Assembly: GCA_015487975.1 (NCBI GenBank) | Contig: WFOS01000073.1 | Coordinates: forward strand, 1 to 64,000 | Direction of reading: 5' to 3' | DNA length: 64,000 nt | Source: Ardenticatena sp. | GTDB taxonomy: Bacteria; Chloroflexota; Anaerolineae; Ardenticatenales; Ardenticatenaceae | Part shown: positions 54,788-64,000 of the stretch, one piece after another | Layout: the number at the start of each line of letters is the position of its first letter | How positions within the stretch are numbered: the first letter of the stretch is position 1 | Position numbers and translations under genes: made by a program | The notes under the pieces: model-generated | The model's input: only the letters and a program-made list of their open reading frames with translations | The model's database searches: none | Told to the model about the DNA's origin: nothing

Positions 54788-57355
54788 ATGAAACGCGAAA
54801 CGCTGATTGCGCTTGTTGCCGCCATTTTGCTGGTTGCCTATGCCATACTGCTGGCGCCGCTTTCCCTGACGCTCAAATCGCTGGCGGTTCTTGTGTTGAC
54901 GGCTTACGTTCCGGGCGCATTGCTGGTTGAGTGGCTGATTGGCGGGGGCGAAAATCGCCCCGAGTGGTGGGAACGCATCCTGTACAGTATTGCGACTGGC
55001 TACGGCGTGGCCGTGCTTCTCACGTTGCTGCTTTCGTATCTCCCGGGTGGAGTGCAGGCGTGGCAGATGGCGGTTGCCTACACCGCACTGACTGCTCTCC
55101 TGCTCTGGGCGTTATGGCGGCGTGAACGGCCACCCTTCACCTCGCCCACTCCCACTGATGCCTGGCCGTCCCTCTGGCAGAAAGCCGATCGGCGTTGGGT
55201 CGTTGCTGGCATGGTCACGCTTTTTCTGGTTGGCGCCTTCTTCCGTCTCCCCAACCTGGGATATTCTGAGTTTCAGGGGGATGAAGCCCGTGCAGCTTTG
55301 CGTGCTGCCGGTGTCTTGCAAGGCTACGAAGAAGTGTTGCTCATTCACAAGAAAGGGCCTACCGAAATTCTTCTACCAACGAATGTATATGCCCTGAGTG
55401 GACGTTTGAACGAAGCCGCAGCGCGATTGCCTTTCGCCATTGCGAACATCGCGGGATTGTTTGCCCTCTTTCTATTCGGTTGGCGGCTCTTTGGTCCCAT
55501 CACTGGCTGGACAGCAGCCATGCTCCTTGCGCTAGATGGCTACTTCATCGGCTTTTCGCGCATCGTTCAGTATCAGAGTATCGTCTTTCTCACGATGGTT
55601 CTGACCGTCTTCATCATGTACCGCACAACGCGGGTGGCGACAGAACGCGTGCGCTACTGGGTGCTGGCGGCCTTGATCTTGGCGACCGGTACACTTTCTC
55701 ACTACGAAGCCGTCGTCGTGGCGCTACCATCGTTGCTCTTCGTGGGGGTCTTCCTTTGGCGACGTGAGCCGCTGATACACATTGTGCGCCAATTGTTGCC
55801 AGCGCTTCTCGTTGGAGCGATCACATTGGCGCTGTTCTATGTGCCATTCGTCCTGCACCCCAACTTTGCCGCAACCTACGTCTACTTGACCGAGCGGCGC
55901 ATTGGTGGCGAATTCCCGTACAACAACCTGGCCGATTTCTTCTTGCGCACCACCGTGTACAGCACCACCTACTACGTCGTGCTCATGATTGGGCTCGCCG
56001 TTGTGGGGCTGGTGCTGGCGTACTGGCGTGGTATGGGGCGGAAAGCGCTCTTGCCATCGCTCCTGCTTGTAGCTGGTATGGTGGTGACCAGCCTCGACCC
56101 GACCTGGCTGACCATCGGCGGGCGCGATTACACGGTGCTTTTCTTCACCGGGGCGTTTTTGCTGGCGTGGCTGATGCCGCGCATGCGGTACGAGGAGCGC
56201 ATCGTGTGGATTTGGTTTGGCGCCGCCATGATTCTGTCCATTTTCCTGACTGAAAAGCCTCGCTCGCATGTGTACATCTTCTTCATGCCGTGGGCCTTGT
56301 TGAATGGCTTGGTGCTGGAACGGGCTTTCCATGCGCTGCGTGCTCGCTGGGGTGTCCAGCGTGCTGCTGGCCTGGGAATCGCGCTGACGGCTCTCGCTGT
56401 TGCCGTTTTTGGCACGTATGCGTACTTCTACTTCGTGTATAACCAGGTGGAAATCTTGCGCACATGGCACGAAAACCGCCCACCTGGCTTTTGGGTGGTG
56501 TACGATGAACCCGATGACAAAGCGCTCTTCGGGTTTCCACTTCGGAATGGCTGGAAGGTTGTCGGGACACTCTATGCGCAAGGTGTCTTGAACGATATTT
56601 ACGAAACCAACGAAAAAGAAGCCTGGGTGCCTGACTGGTACACTCGTGGACAGGAGCGCTGTCTGCGTGACCACACGGTTTTCTTCTTCATTGATAATCT
56701 CGAGCCAGAAGGCGACGAAGAGCGCCGCTTGTTGCACGAAAAACTCCAAACCGAGTATCAGCTGTTTGGAACGGTCGTCATCAATGGGCAGCCACGCATG
56801 GAAATTTACCGCAAAAGCGAAACACCCATCGAACCGCAAACGTTCTATGTGGAAGACGTCGAAGCCTTTTTCGACAATACGCTTTCCGCACCCAATTTCC
56901 CGCTGGATGATCCCACCATTTTGCCTGTGATCGACCATCCGCTCAACGTACGGTTGGGGGAAAGTATCTGGCTGAAAGGTTTTAGCATCGATCGCACAAC
57001 GGCGAAACCAGGTGACATGCTCAACTTGACGTTGTACTGGAAAACCACGGAAAACTTGTTCGAGCGGTACACTGTCTTCAACCAGGTGATTGATTTTGAA
57101 GGTGGCAAGATGATTGGGCAACGCGATGGCGAACCAGGGTGCGACAAGTTCCCCACCAGTAAATGGAAACCCAACGAACTGGTGATTGACCGCTATCGCA
57201 TTCCCATTTTTGCCGATGCACCACCTGGTACGTACCCGCTCATCACGGGCATGTACCAGCGCGAACAAGGCTACCGGTTGGAAATGTTCAGCGAAGATGG
57301 GCAGCCACTTGGCAACTACTTCCAACTGACGACGATTACGGTTGAAGCGCCATGA
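54788..57355 (+). CDS. Glycosyltransferase family 39/PMT-like membrane protein
   Basis: Multi-pass TM; GDEARAALRAAGVLQG, ARLPFAIANIAGLFALFLFG; C-terminal beta-domain. Confidence 0.85.
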   Translation: MKRETLIALVAAILLVAYAILLAPLSLTLKSLAVLVLTAYVPGALLVEWLIGGGENRPEWWERILYSIATGYGVAVLLTLLLSYLPGGVQAWQMAVAYTALTALLLWALWRRERPPFTSPTPTDAWPSLWQKADRRWVVAGMVTLFLVGAFFRLPNLGYSEFQGDEARAALRAAGVLQGYEEVLLIHKKGPTEILLPTNVYALSGRLNEAAARLPFAIANIAGLFALFLFGWRLFGPITGWTAAMLLALDGYFIGFSRIVQYQSIVFLTMVLTVFIMYRTTRVATERVRYWVLAALILATGTLSHYEAVVVALPSLLFVGVFLWRREPLIHIVRQLLPALLVGAITLALFYVPFVLHPNFAATYVYLTERRIGGEFPYNNLADFFLRTTVYSTTYYVVLMIGLAVVGLVLAYWRGMGRKALLPSLLLVAGMVVTSLDPTWLTIGGRDYTVLFFTGAFLLAWLMPRMRYEERIVWIWFGAAMILSIFLTEKPRSHVYIFFMPWALLNGLVLERAFHALRARWGVQRAAGLGIALTALAVAVFGTYAYFYFVYNQVEILRTWHENRPPGFWVVYDEPDDKALFGFPLRNGWKVVGTLYAQGVLNDIYETNEKEAWVPDWYTRGQERCLRDHTVFFFIDNLEPEGDEERRLLHEKLQTEYQLFGTVVINGQPRMEIYRKSETPIEPQTFYVEDVEAFFDNTLSAPNFPLDDPTILPVIDHPLNVRLGESIWLKGFSIDRTTAKPGDMLNLTLYWKTTENLFERYTVFNQVIDFEGGKMIGQRDGEPGCDKFPTSKWKPNELVIDRYRIPIFADAPPGTYPLITGMYQREQGYRLEMFSEDGQPLGNYFQLTTITVEAP

Positions 57356-59871
57356 GCCGACACCGACGCACTACCTGGATCACGTTGGCGCTTTGTGTGC
57401 TCATTTTGGCGCCACGTTTGCCGCGGTTGGGGCAATTCGTGACACCTGACGAACGTAAATGGCTGGCGCGTTCGGCGAATTTTTACTATGCCATCACGCA
57501 TGCCGATTTTGCCCAAACGTTCCAACGTGAACACCCTGGCGTCACGGTGATGTGGGCAGGAACACTGGGCTTCCTCACGCGCTATCCCGACTATGTGCGA
57601 GAAGCACCGGGCTACTTCGGTTGGAAGTATGAGGAAATCGAACCCTTCTTGCGCGAACATGGCTACCAGCCACTGGAATTGCTGGTGGCTGGTCGTCTTT
57701 TCGTGGTGCTTTTCATCACCGTAGCGCTTTTGTTCGCCTTTTTCTTCTTGCGCCGACCACTGGGGGATGCGCCAGCCGCACTTGCCGTTGCGTTGGTGGC
57801 GCTTTCACCGTTCCACGTTGGCTTGTCGCGCGTATTGCACCTCGATGCGCTCCTTTCGGCATTCATGCTGGCTTCGCTGGGGGCGTCGCTGGCGTATGTG
57901 TTGGATGGCCACCGCCGCCGTGACCTTGTCCTGGCAGGTGTCTTCGCGGGACTGGCGTGGCTGACCAAATCACCAGGGCTTTTCCTCATACCTGTGGTGG
58001 GGTTGATCATGTTGTGGGATGCTTGGCGTGCAGGGACTTCCCCCCGCGTGGTGTGGCGGCTGGCTCTTGGCCGCGGCTTGACGTGGGGGCTTGTGGGGGT
58101 GGCTGTCGTGGGGGTGTTGTGGCCTGCGATGTGGGTGACGCCTATTGAAAGCGTGGCGCGCGTGCTCGGCACAGCGACCACCTATGCTGAGAAAGGCCAT
58201 CTCAACCCTACCTACTTCATGAGGCGTATCTACGAAAGCGACCCCGGCTGGCTCTTCTACCCCGTCAACTACCTCTGGCGCGAGACCCCGGTTGTCCTGC
58301 TTGGACTTTTCCTCGCGGTTGTCATGGCGGCACGCCGTCGAGGGATTTTGGCACGCTTCGAAGGCCGGGTGGTGGCGTTCTGGTTGGTGCTGGCGGCGGG
58401 CTTGTTTGCTCTGCTGATGACACTGGGGGCGAAGAAATTCGACCGCTATTTGTTGCCGGCTTTTCCTTTCATGGCAACTCTGGCTGCGCTTGGGTGGTGG
58501 TCAGTGCTTGAACCGGTCTTTGCGCGCCGACCACGTGGCGCACCGTTGCTGCTGGGGGCGCTGCTGATGGCACAGGCTGTGGGTACCATTGCGACATACC
58601 CTTACTACCTGAGTTATTATAACCCGCTTTTGGGTGGGGCACGTCGTGCGCCTGAAGTGATGCTGATTGGGTGGGGAGAAGGACTGGATGCCGCCGCGCG
58701 GTATCTCAACGCCAAACCCAACGCCGAGCAGATGCGCGTGACGGCGTGGTACATGGATGGCCCCTTTTCCTATTACTTCGTTGGCGAGCCGATGCCTATC
58801 CGCTTCAATGCCAATGTGACCAACATTCTCCAATGGCTCAGCACCGACTACGTGGTGACCTACGCCAACCAGTGGCAGCGGGGATTGCCTTCTCAGGAAA
58901 TGCTCGATTATTTTGCCAAACAGCAACCTGAGCATGTTGTCGTGATAGATGGCCTGGAGTATGCCCGCATTTATGACGTGCGCAACGCTCCGCCACCGGA
59001 TTATCTCGCGGTGGGGCGCCCTCGTTTTACCGATTGGGGGGGCAAAATCCGCTTGATTGCCTACAAATTGCCCACACATGTCGAGCCGGGCGAGACGTTT
59101 GTGGCGACGTTCTATTTGCAAAATATCGCCCCCATCGAACGCGATTTGAATGTGCTGGTGCGTATTGTGGGCGCTGATGGGCGTGAACTCGTGCGTGATG
59201 AGGGGTGGCCCTGGGGGGCACCAACGTCGCAATGGGCGTTGCGGGATGTCTGGCCGGATGGGCATGAATTGACGATTCCTGCGGATGCGCCACCGGGATT
59301 GTATCGGGTGGAATTGATGTTCTACGACCCACAGACGTTCGAGCATTTGCCGGCGGTGGATGTCAAAACAGGGGCACCCATTGGGGATACGCTTGTCGTG
59401 GACGTGTTGCAAGTTGGGACCCCCTCGCCGCCTGCGCATGTGCTGACGCCTGCGCCACAGATTGGCACACTGGCGGTTCTGCAGGGGTGGGATCTCACTG
59501 ACGCGGCTGGAATGCCTATTCAGACGTTGCCCGCTGGCACAACGGTACAGGTGCGCCTGCATTGGAAGGCGCTTTCCACAACCGAAACGTCGTTCAAGGG
59601 GTTCGTGCATCTCCTCGGACCAGATGGGACGTTGCTCACACAGGATGATCAGATACCGTTGGATGGGTTCTTGCCGACCACACTCTGGCAGCCTGGACAG
59701 GTCATTGTGGATACCTACACGCTCACACTGCCCGACACGATGCCAGCAGGAGCGTATACGCTGCTGGCAGGCTTATACGATGAAGCAACGTTGCAACGCT
59801 TGCCGGTGCAGCAAAATGGGACCACGGTGGGCGATGCCGTCCAACTTGGAATCATCGAGCGTGCACCATGA
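57352..59871 (+). CDS. Glycosyltransferase family 39-like membrane protein with tandem C-terminal beta-domains
   Basis: TM-rich; DERKWLARSANFYYAI..FQREHPGVTVMWAG; ATGA overlap with previous gene. Confidence 0.83.
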   Translation: MSRHRRTTWITLALCVLILAPRLPRLGQFVTPDERKWLARSANFYYAITHADFAQTFQREHPGVTVMWAGTLGFLTRYPDYVREAPGYFGWKYEEIEPFLREHGYQPLELLVAGRLFVVLFITVALLFAFFFLRRPLGDAPAALAVALVALSPFHVGLSRVLHLDALLSAFMLASLGASLAYVLDGHRRRDLVLAGVFAGLAWLTKSPGLFLIPVVGLIMLWDAWRAGTSPRVVWRLALGRGLTWGLVGVAVVGVLWPAMWVTPIESVARVLGTATTYAEKGHLNPTYFMRRIYESDPGWLFYPVNYLWRETPVVLLGLFLAVVMAARRRGILARFEGRVVAFWLVLAAGLFALLMTLGAKKFDRYLLPAFPFMATLAALGWWSVLEPVFARRPRGAPLLLGALLMAQAVGTIATYPYYLSYYNPLLGGARRAPEVMLIGWGEGLDAAARYLNAKPNAEQMRVTAWYMDGPFSYYFVGEPMPIRFNANVTNILQWLSTDYVVTYANQWQRGLPSQEMLDYFAKQQPEHVVVIDGLEYARIYDVRNAPPPDYLAVGRPRFTDWGGKIRLIAYKLPTHVEPGETFVATFYLQNIAPIERDLNVLVRIVGADGRELVRDEGWPWGAPTSQWALRDVWPDGHELTIPADAPPGLYRVELMFYDPQTFEHLPAVDVKTGAPIGDTLVVDVLQVGTPSPPAHVLTPAPQIGTLAVLQGWDLTDAAGMPIQTLPAGTTVQVRLHWKALSTTETSFKGFVHLLGPDGTLLTQDDQIPLDGFLPTTLWQPGQVIVDTYTLTLPDTMPAGAYTLLAGLYDEATLQRLPVQQNGTTVGDAVQLGIIERAP

Positions 59872-61661
59872 TCTCGAAGCGCTGGTCAACATGGTTGTTT
59901 GTGGGGCTGGTTGCCGGAAGCCTGCTTTTTTTTGTGGCCTGGGCATGGCGTTTTCACGCTGCTTATGATTGGTCGTGGGATGAAACGGTCATCATTCTCA
60001 CCGGACGTGAAGTCGCGCGGGGTGTTTCCCTCTATGACCCAATGTGGTGGAATTACCCCCCGCTCCTGTTCTGGGAATTGGGGGCGCTATTCCGCCTGTT
60101 TGGCGAGCGTGTGGATGTGGCGCGTGCACTGGCTGTGGCATGGAGTACGCTCACACTGCTGGCAACGGCCTTACTGGCGAAACGGGCCCGAGATTGGAAG
60201 GCCTCGGCATTTGCCGCATTCCTACTGCTGGGAACGCCCATTTTCATCCGCGATAGCCGAGCTGTGCTGGCTGATATGCCAACCGCTGCATGTGGGATGT
60301 GGGCGCTCTGGGTGCTGGCAGACAGACCTCAGCGGCGTGTTGCCGCGCTCGTGGCCGGGCTTTTGTTTGGCGCCGCGCTCATGACGAAGCCGACGGCATT
60401 GCCCTTTGGTGTAGGATTGCTGGTGTTGGCGTGGGGGCCCCGTGAAGGGCGCTGGCAGCGCTTGATGGCGCTGGCGCTGGGCACGGAGCTAGTGGTTGTT
60501 CTGGTGCTTGCCAATGTCCCACTGCGTGCTTTTGTCGAACAGGTCTTGGGGTTCAATGCCGGCGCCGGTGGCGAGGCCAACCCGCTGGCAAACGTGCTCA
60601 AAATCTGGACGATTCTCACAGGCGAGCGCCTGTGGCGCATGCTGATGGTGCCGCTGGCATTACTGGGGTTGGTTCTTGCCTGGCACCGTTCGCCTCGACA
60701 GCGTCCGCTCGTGTTGGCGCTTGGGGCAACCTTTGCCGCGTTCGTATTGCTTTTTGCGCCGTACCCCGACCTCTTCTCGCACTTGGTGTTGATCGTGGTG
60801 CCGCTGGCAATGGTGCTCTTTGCCCTTGGATTGGGATATGCTATTGACATCATTCCTGTTCCACGTGCGTGGCACCTCCCATCGATGGGGCTGGTTCTGG
60901 TGGGCGTGCTCCTGCTTGATAGGACCCCCTTCTTTTGGCAGGCGTACCAGACTGGCGATTTCGATGACAAGCGTCGTGATGCTGTGGAATACGCTGCGCG
61001 TTGGCGCACTGAGTTACCACCGGGGACGACAATTGTGAGTGATGACCCCATGCTCATCTTTTTGAGTGGACATTCGCCCCCGCCTTCGCTGGTCAATCTA
61101 TCCAAACGGCGTTGGTTGCGCAACGGCGAACTGGATACAGCCCCCTTACTGGCCTTATTGGCACGCGAGCGCCCCAATCTCATTGTCTTTTGGACCGACC
61201 GCCTGCGTGATTTGCCGGGGGTTTTGGAATGGGTGCAGTCGGCGGGCTATGAGTTGCGTGCTACGCATGCGCATGGTAAGCGACGCATTTATGCACGTGC
61301 TGATGGCTATGTAACAGTGGATCTGCCGCTGAGCGACATACTCACACTGCGTGGGTACCGTGTCGAAGGGGGCGAAACGCTGTGGGTTCGTTTGCTAGTC
61401 GAGATGGCTGGTCCGTGGCAAGATGGCACCGGGCTGATTGTGGCTGTCGATATGGATGGTGTTCGACGTGCAGAGACGCACATTGGCATCACACCGCCAG
61501 GAGACCTGTTGCCGGGGGATGCGTTTCCGGTCTTCGTGGCGTTGGAAAATGCACATGTATTCGACCTGACCGATGTGTGGTTGTACGTTCAGCTGGTCTC
61601 GCCCGATGGGCGGGGCTTGCCACCACACACCATACCGTTGAAGTCGGACGAGGTACCATGA
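59868..61661 (+). CDS. Glycosyltransferase family 39-like membrane protein
   Basis: WSWDETVIILTGREVARGVSLYDPMWWNYPPLLFW; TM-rich; ATGA overlap with previous gene. Confidence 0.83.
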   Translation: MISKRWSTWLFVGLVAGSLLFFVAWAWRFHAAYDWSWDETVIILTGREVARGVSLYDPMWWNYPPLLFWELGALFRLFGERVDVARALAVAWSTLTLLATALLAKRARDWKASAFAAFLLLGTPIFIRDSRAVLADMPTAACGMWALWVLADRPQRRVAALVAGLLFGAALMTKPTALPFGVGLLVLAWGPREGRWQRLMALALGTELVVVLVLANVPLRAFVEQVLGFNAGAGGEANPLANVLKIWTILTGERLWRMLMVPLALLGLVLAWHRSPRQRPLVLALGATFAAFVLLFAPYPDLFSHLVLIVVPLAMVLFALGLGYAIDIIPVPRAWHLPSMGLVLVGVLLLDRTPFFWQAYQTGDFDDKRRDAVEYAARWRTELPPGTTIVSDDPMLIFLSGHSPPPSLVNLSKRRWLRNGELDTAPLLALLARERPNLIVFWTDRLRDLPGVLEWVQSAGYELRATHAHGKRRIYARADGYVTVDLPLSDILTLRGYRVEGGETLWVRLLVEMAGPWQDGTGLIVAVDMDGVRRAETHIGITPPGDLLPGDAFPVFVALENAHVFDLTDVWLYVQLVSPDGRGLPPHTIPLKSDEVP

Positions 61662-61697
61662 CACTCGGCCGCGAAAGGAAGAGCGGAAGAAGACACC

Positions 61698-63125
61698 ATG
61701 CGTGAAACCATGTATCATGTGGTGATTGTCGGTGGTGGAATGACCGGCCTGGCTGCTGCCTGGCGTTTGCAGCAAGCCCGCAAAGACGGGCTGCCTGTGC
61801 GTTTTCTCTTGATTGAGTCTGCCCGGCGTCTGGGGGGGAAAATCTCCACGCAGCGTCGGGATGGCTTCCTCATTGAGCATGGCCCCGACTCGTTCCTTAC
61901 GACCAAGCCACACCTCTTGCAGTTGGTGCGGGCTTTGGGGCTGGATGATGAACTGGTGGCACCGCGCACAAGCCGCTACTACCTGGTACGCAATGGGCAG
62001 CTGGTGCTTGCACCAGAGGGGATTTTTCTGGGGGTGCCAACGCGCTTTATGCCCTTCCTTCGCTCGCCCGTGGTCTCATGGGCGGGCAAAGTGCGCATGG
62101 GGCTTGAACTCTTCATCCCCCCACGGCGAGAGGAAGACGATGAAAGTGTGGGTGATTTTGTGCGCCGCCGTCTGGGACGTGAAGCGCTGGATCGTCTGGC
62201 GGGGCCGCTCATGGCTGGCATCCATTCTGCCGATCCCAACCGATTGAGCATACAGGCTACGTTTCCACAGTTGCGGGCAATGGAGCGCACGCATGGCAGC
62301 TTGATCCGTGCGATGTGGCGTGCACGTCGCGGGCGACGTCCGTCGGCGGGGGGGCGTTCGCCCTTTTTGACGCTGCGCTCCGGCTTGGGACGGCTGGTCG
62401 AAGAAGTGGAGAAAGTGCTAGACACTGGAACGGTGCTTTCTGGTGTTTCTGTTGATGGTATTTCGTGTAGTCAAAATCGTTACACACTGACACTGAGCAA
62501 TGGACAAACAATCACCTCGAAAACCATCTTGCTTACCACTCCACCCCCCATCACAGCCAGCCTGCTCACCCGGACTGCCCCTGGCGCAGCTCTTCGGCTG
62601 CGCCGCATCCGAATGGCCTCGAGCGCCAGCGTGGCATTGGGCTTCCATGGCAAGGACGTCCCCCAAGCGATACACAATGCCAGCGGCGCACTTGTCCCAC
62701 GCCTCGAACAACGAACCGTCACAGGCTATACCTTCGCATCCAGCAAGTTCGAGGGACGTGCTCCAGAAGGATATGTACTCATCCGAGCCTTTGTAGGCGG
62801 CGACGGCCTGGAAGAAGTCCTGCATTGCGAAGATAACACACTCCTTGAACATGTGCTCGACGATACACGCCGTCTGCTTGGCATCGAAGCCGCCCCCGTC
62901 TTGATGGACATTCAGCGTTGGAAGAAGGCCCGCCCACAATACGACGTCGGCCACCTTGATCGCGTGGCCACCATCGAGCACGCGTTGCCACCAGGCATCT
63001 GGATTGTTGGGAGTGCTATGCGCGGCGCGGGTTTACCAGACTGCACTCGCCAGGGAATCGAGGGTGCTGAAAACGCGCTTGCGCACGTCGGATTCACGAC
63101 ACCTTCTCACCAGACAACAACCTGA
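61698..63125 (+). CDS. hemG: Protoporphyrinogen oxidase
   Basis: VVIVGGGMTGLAAAWRLQQA; ESARRLGGKISTQRRDGFLIEHGPDSFLTTKP; C-terminal GSAMRGAGLPDCTRQGIEGAE. Confidence 0.92.
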   Translation: MRETMYHVVIVGGGMTGLAAAWRLQQARKDGLPVRFLLIESARRLGGKISTQRRDGFLIEHGPDSFLTTKPHLLQLVRALGLDDELVAPRTSRYYLVRNGQLVLAPEGIFLGVPTRFMPFLRSPVVSWAGKVRMGLELFIPPRREEDDESVGDFVRRRLGREALDRLAGPLMAGIHSADPNRLSIQATFPQLRAMERTHGSLIRAMWRARRGRRPSAGGRSPFLTLRSGLGRLVEEVEKVLDTGTVLSGVSVDGISCSQNRYTLTLSNGQTITSKTILLTTPPPITASLLTRTAPGAALRLRRIRMASSASVALGFHGKDVPQAIHNASGALVPRLEQRTVTGYTFASSKFEGRAPEGYVLIRAFVGGDGLEEVLHCEDNTLLEHVLDDTRRLLGIEAAPVLMDIQRWKKARPQYDVGHLDRVATIEHALPPGIWIVGSAMRGAGLPDCTRQGIEGAENALAHVGFTTPSHQTTT

Positions 63126-63139
63126 GAGGAAGAGACACT

Positions 63140-63904
63140 ATGCTCACCGGAAAACGTGTTGTAGTTACTCGCTCACGCAAACAAGCCAGCGCGCTGAGCG
63201 AACGACTGCGCGCTTTGGGGGCCATTCCCCTCGAATTTCCAACCATCGCCATCATCCCACCAGCAGACGGGTACGCAGCCCTGGATACCGAACTGGCGCG
63301 ATTGGAAACATACGACTGGGTTGTGTTTACCAGTGTCAATGCCGTCGAACACGTCTGGCACCGCTTGGAGACGCTCGGCATCCCAACAACAGCCATTGCA
63401 ACCCGCAAGGTAGCCGCTATCGGACCAGCCACGGCCGCCGCCCTCGAAGCACGTGGCGTCCCAGTCAGCGTCATCCCCCAACAGTACGTCGCCGAATCGC
63501 TCCTCGACGCCATCCCCAACCCTGCCGGGCGCCGATTCCTGCTCCCCCGCGCCGACATTGCACGTGCTGCTCTGCGAGAAGGTCTGCGCGATGCCGGTGC
63601 CGACGTGGTCGAAGTACCAGCATACCGCACAATACCCGCCACGCCATCGCCCGACATCCTTGCCGAATTGGCACGTGGCGTCGATATCATCACCTTCACC
63701 AGCAGCAGCACCGCCCGCAACTTCGTCGCTGCACTTGGACGCAAACGGGCGCGCGCACTTGCTGAGAGCGCTCTTGTGGCTGCCATAGGACCTATCACCG
63801 CCGAGACAGCACGCGAAGAAGGGTTGCGCGTCGATGTCGTGGCCGAAGAACACACCATCGACGGCTTGATACATGCACTTGTTGCAGCTTTCACGACACC
63901 ATAA
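63140..63904 (+). CDS. hemD: Uroporphyrinogen-III synthase
   Basis: LTGKRVVVTRSRKQASALSERLRALGAIPLEFPTIAI; WVVFTSVNAVEHVW; FTSSSTARNFV. Confidence 0.92.
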   Translation: MLTGKRVVVTRSRKQASALSERLRALGAIPLEFPTIAIIPPADGYAALDTELARLETYDWVVFTSVNAVEHVWHRLETLGIPTTAIATRKVAAIGPATAAALEARGVPVSVIPQQYVAESLLDAIPNPAGRRFLLPRADIARAALREGLRDAGADVVEVPAYRTIPATPSPDILAELARGVDIITFTSSSTARNFVAALGRKRARALAESALVAAIGPITAETAREEGLRVDVVAEEHTIDGLIHALVAAFTTP

Positions 63905-63925
63905 GCCTATTCCAACCGCACAGGA

Positions 63926-63958
63926 GCGGCCACCGCGCCTGCTTCCCGCGGTGGCCGC
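63926..63958 (+). terminator. Hairpin after hemD
   Basis: GCGGCCACCGCG...CGCGGTGGCCGC perfect 12-bp arms. Confidence 0.6.
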
Positions 63959-64000
63959 CATGAACACATATCGAATGCTCTCACTGTTGCTCGTGCGGAA

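Noticed and set aside
55724-57325. 533-aa minus-strand ORF
   Set aside because: Shadow ORF opposite GT39-like gene

Overview
This is a gene-dense, high-GC bacterial chromosomal window. Gene content suggests a Chloroflexota (Ardenticatena-like) thermophile, but that is inference only. Most of it is housekeeping: a 2-oxoacid dehydrogenase E2 fragment, PBP, XdhC pair, speE/speD, RNase D, tyrS, serS with a T-box leader, lpdA, peroxiredoxin, Rad50/SbcC-like ATPase, acyl-CoA ligase, ABC-F, three overlapping membrane glycosyltransferase-like genes, and hemY/hemG-hemD. Accessory or unusual items are: (1) a c-di-GMP-I (GEMM-I) riboswitch with its own promoter upstream of a secreted S8 peptidase whose C-terminus is a run of about 26 hexapeptides (DYALLG) that fits the left-handed beta-helix hexad pattern and contains a recent 72-bp DNA duplication; (2) an AT-rich AAA/TPR gene next to it; (3) a DsrE-TusE/DsrC-DUF1641-SQR-like sulfur cluster; (4) a long, structured speD leader behind a near-consensus promoter; (5) an AT-rich FkbM plus kelch island flanked by a long inverted repeat; (6) decayed remnants of an aldo/keto reductase and an RHS core; (7) a C-terminal beta-domain shared by several membrane proteins. 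No CRISPR array, prophage or complete IS was seen. All calls come from reading the sequence; no database search was run.
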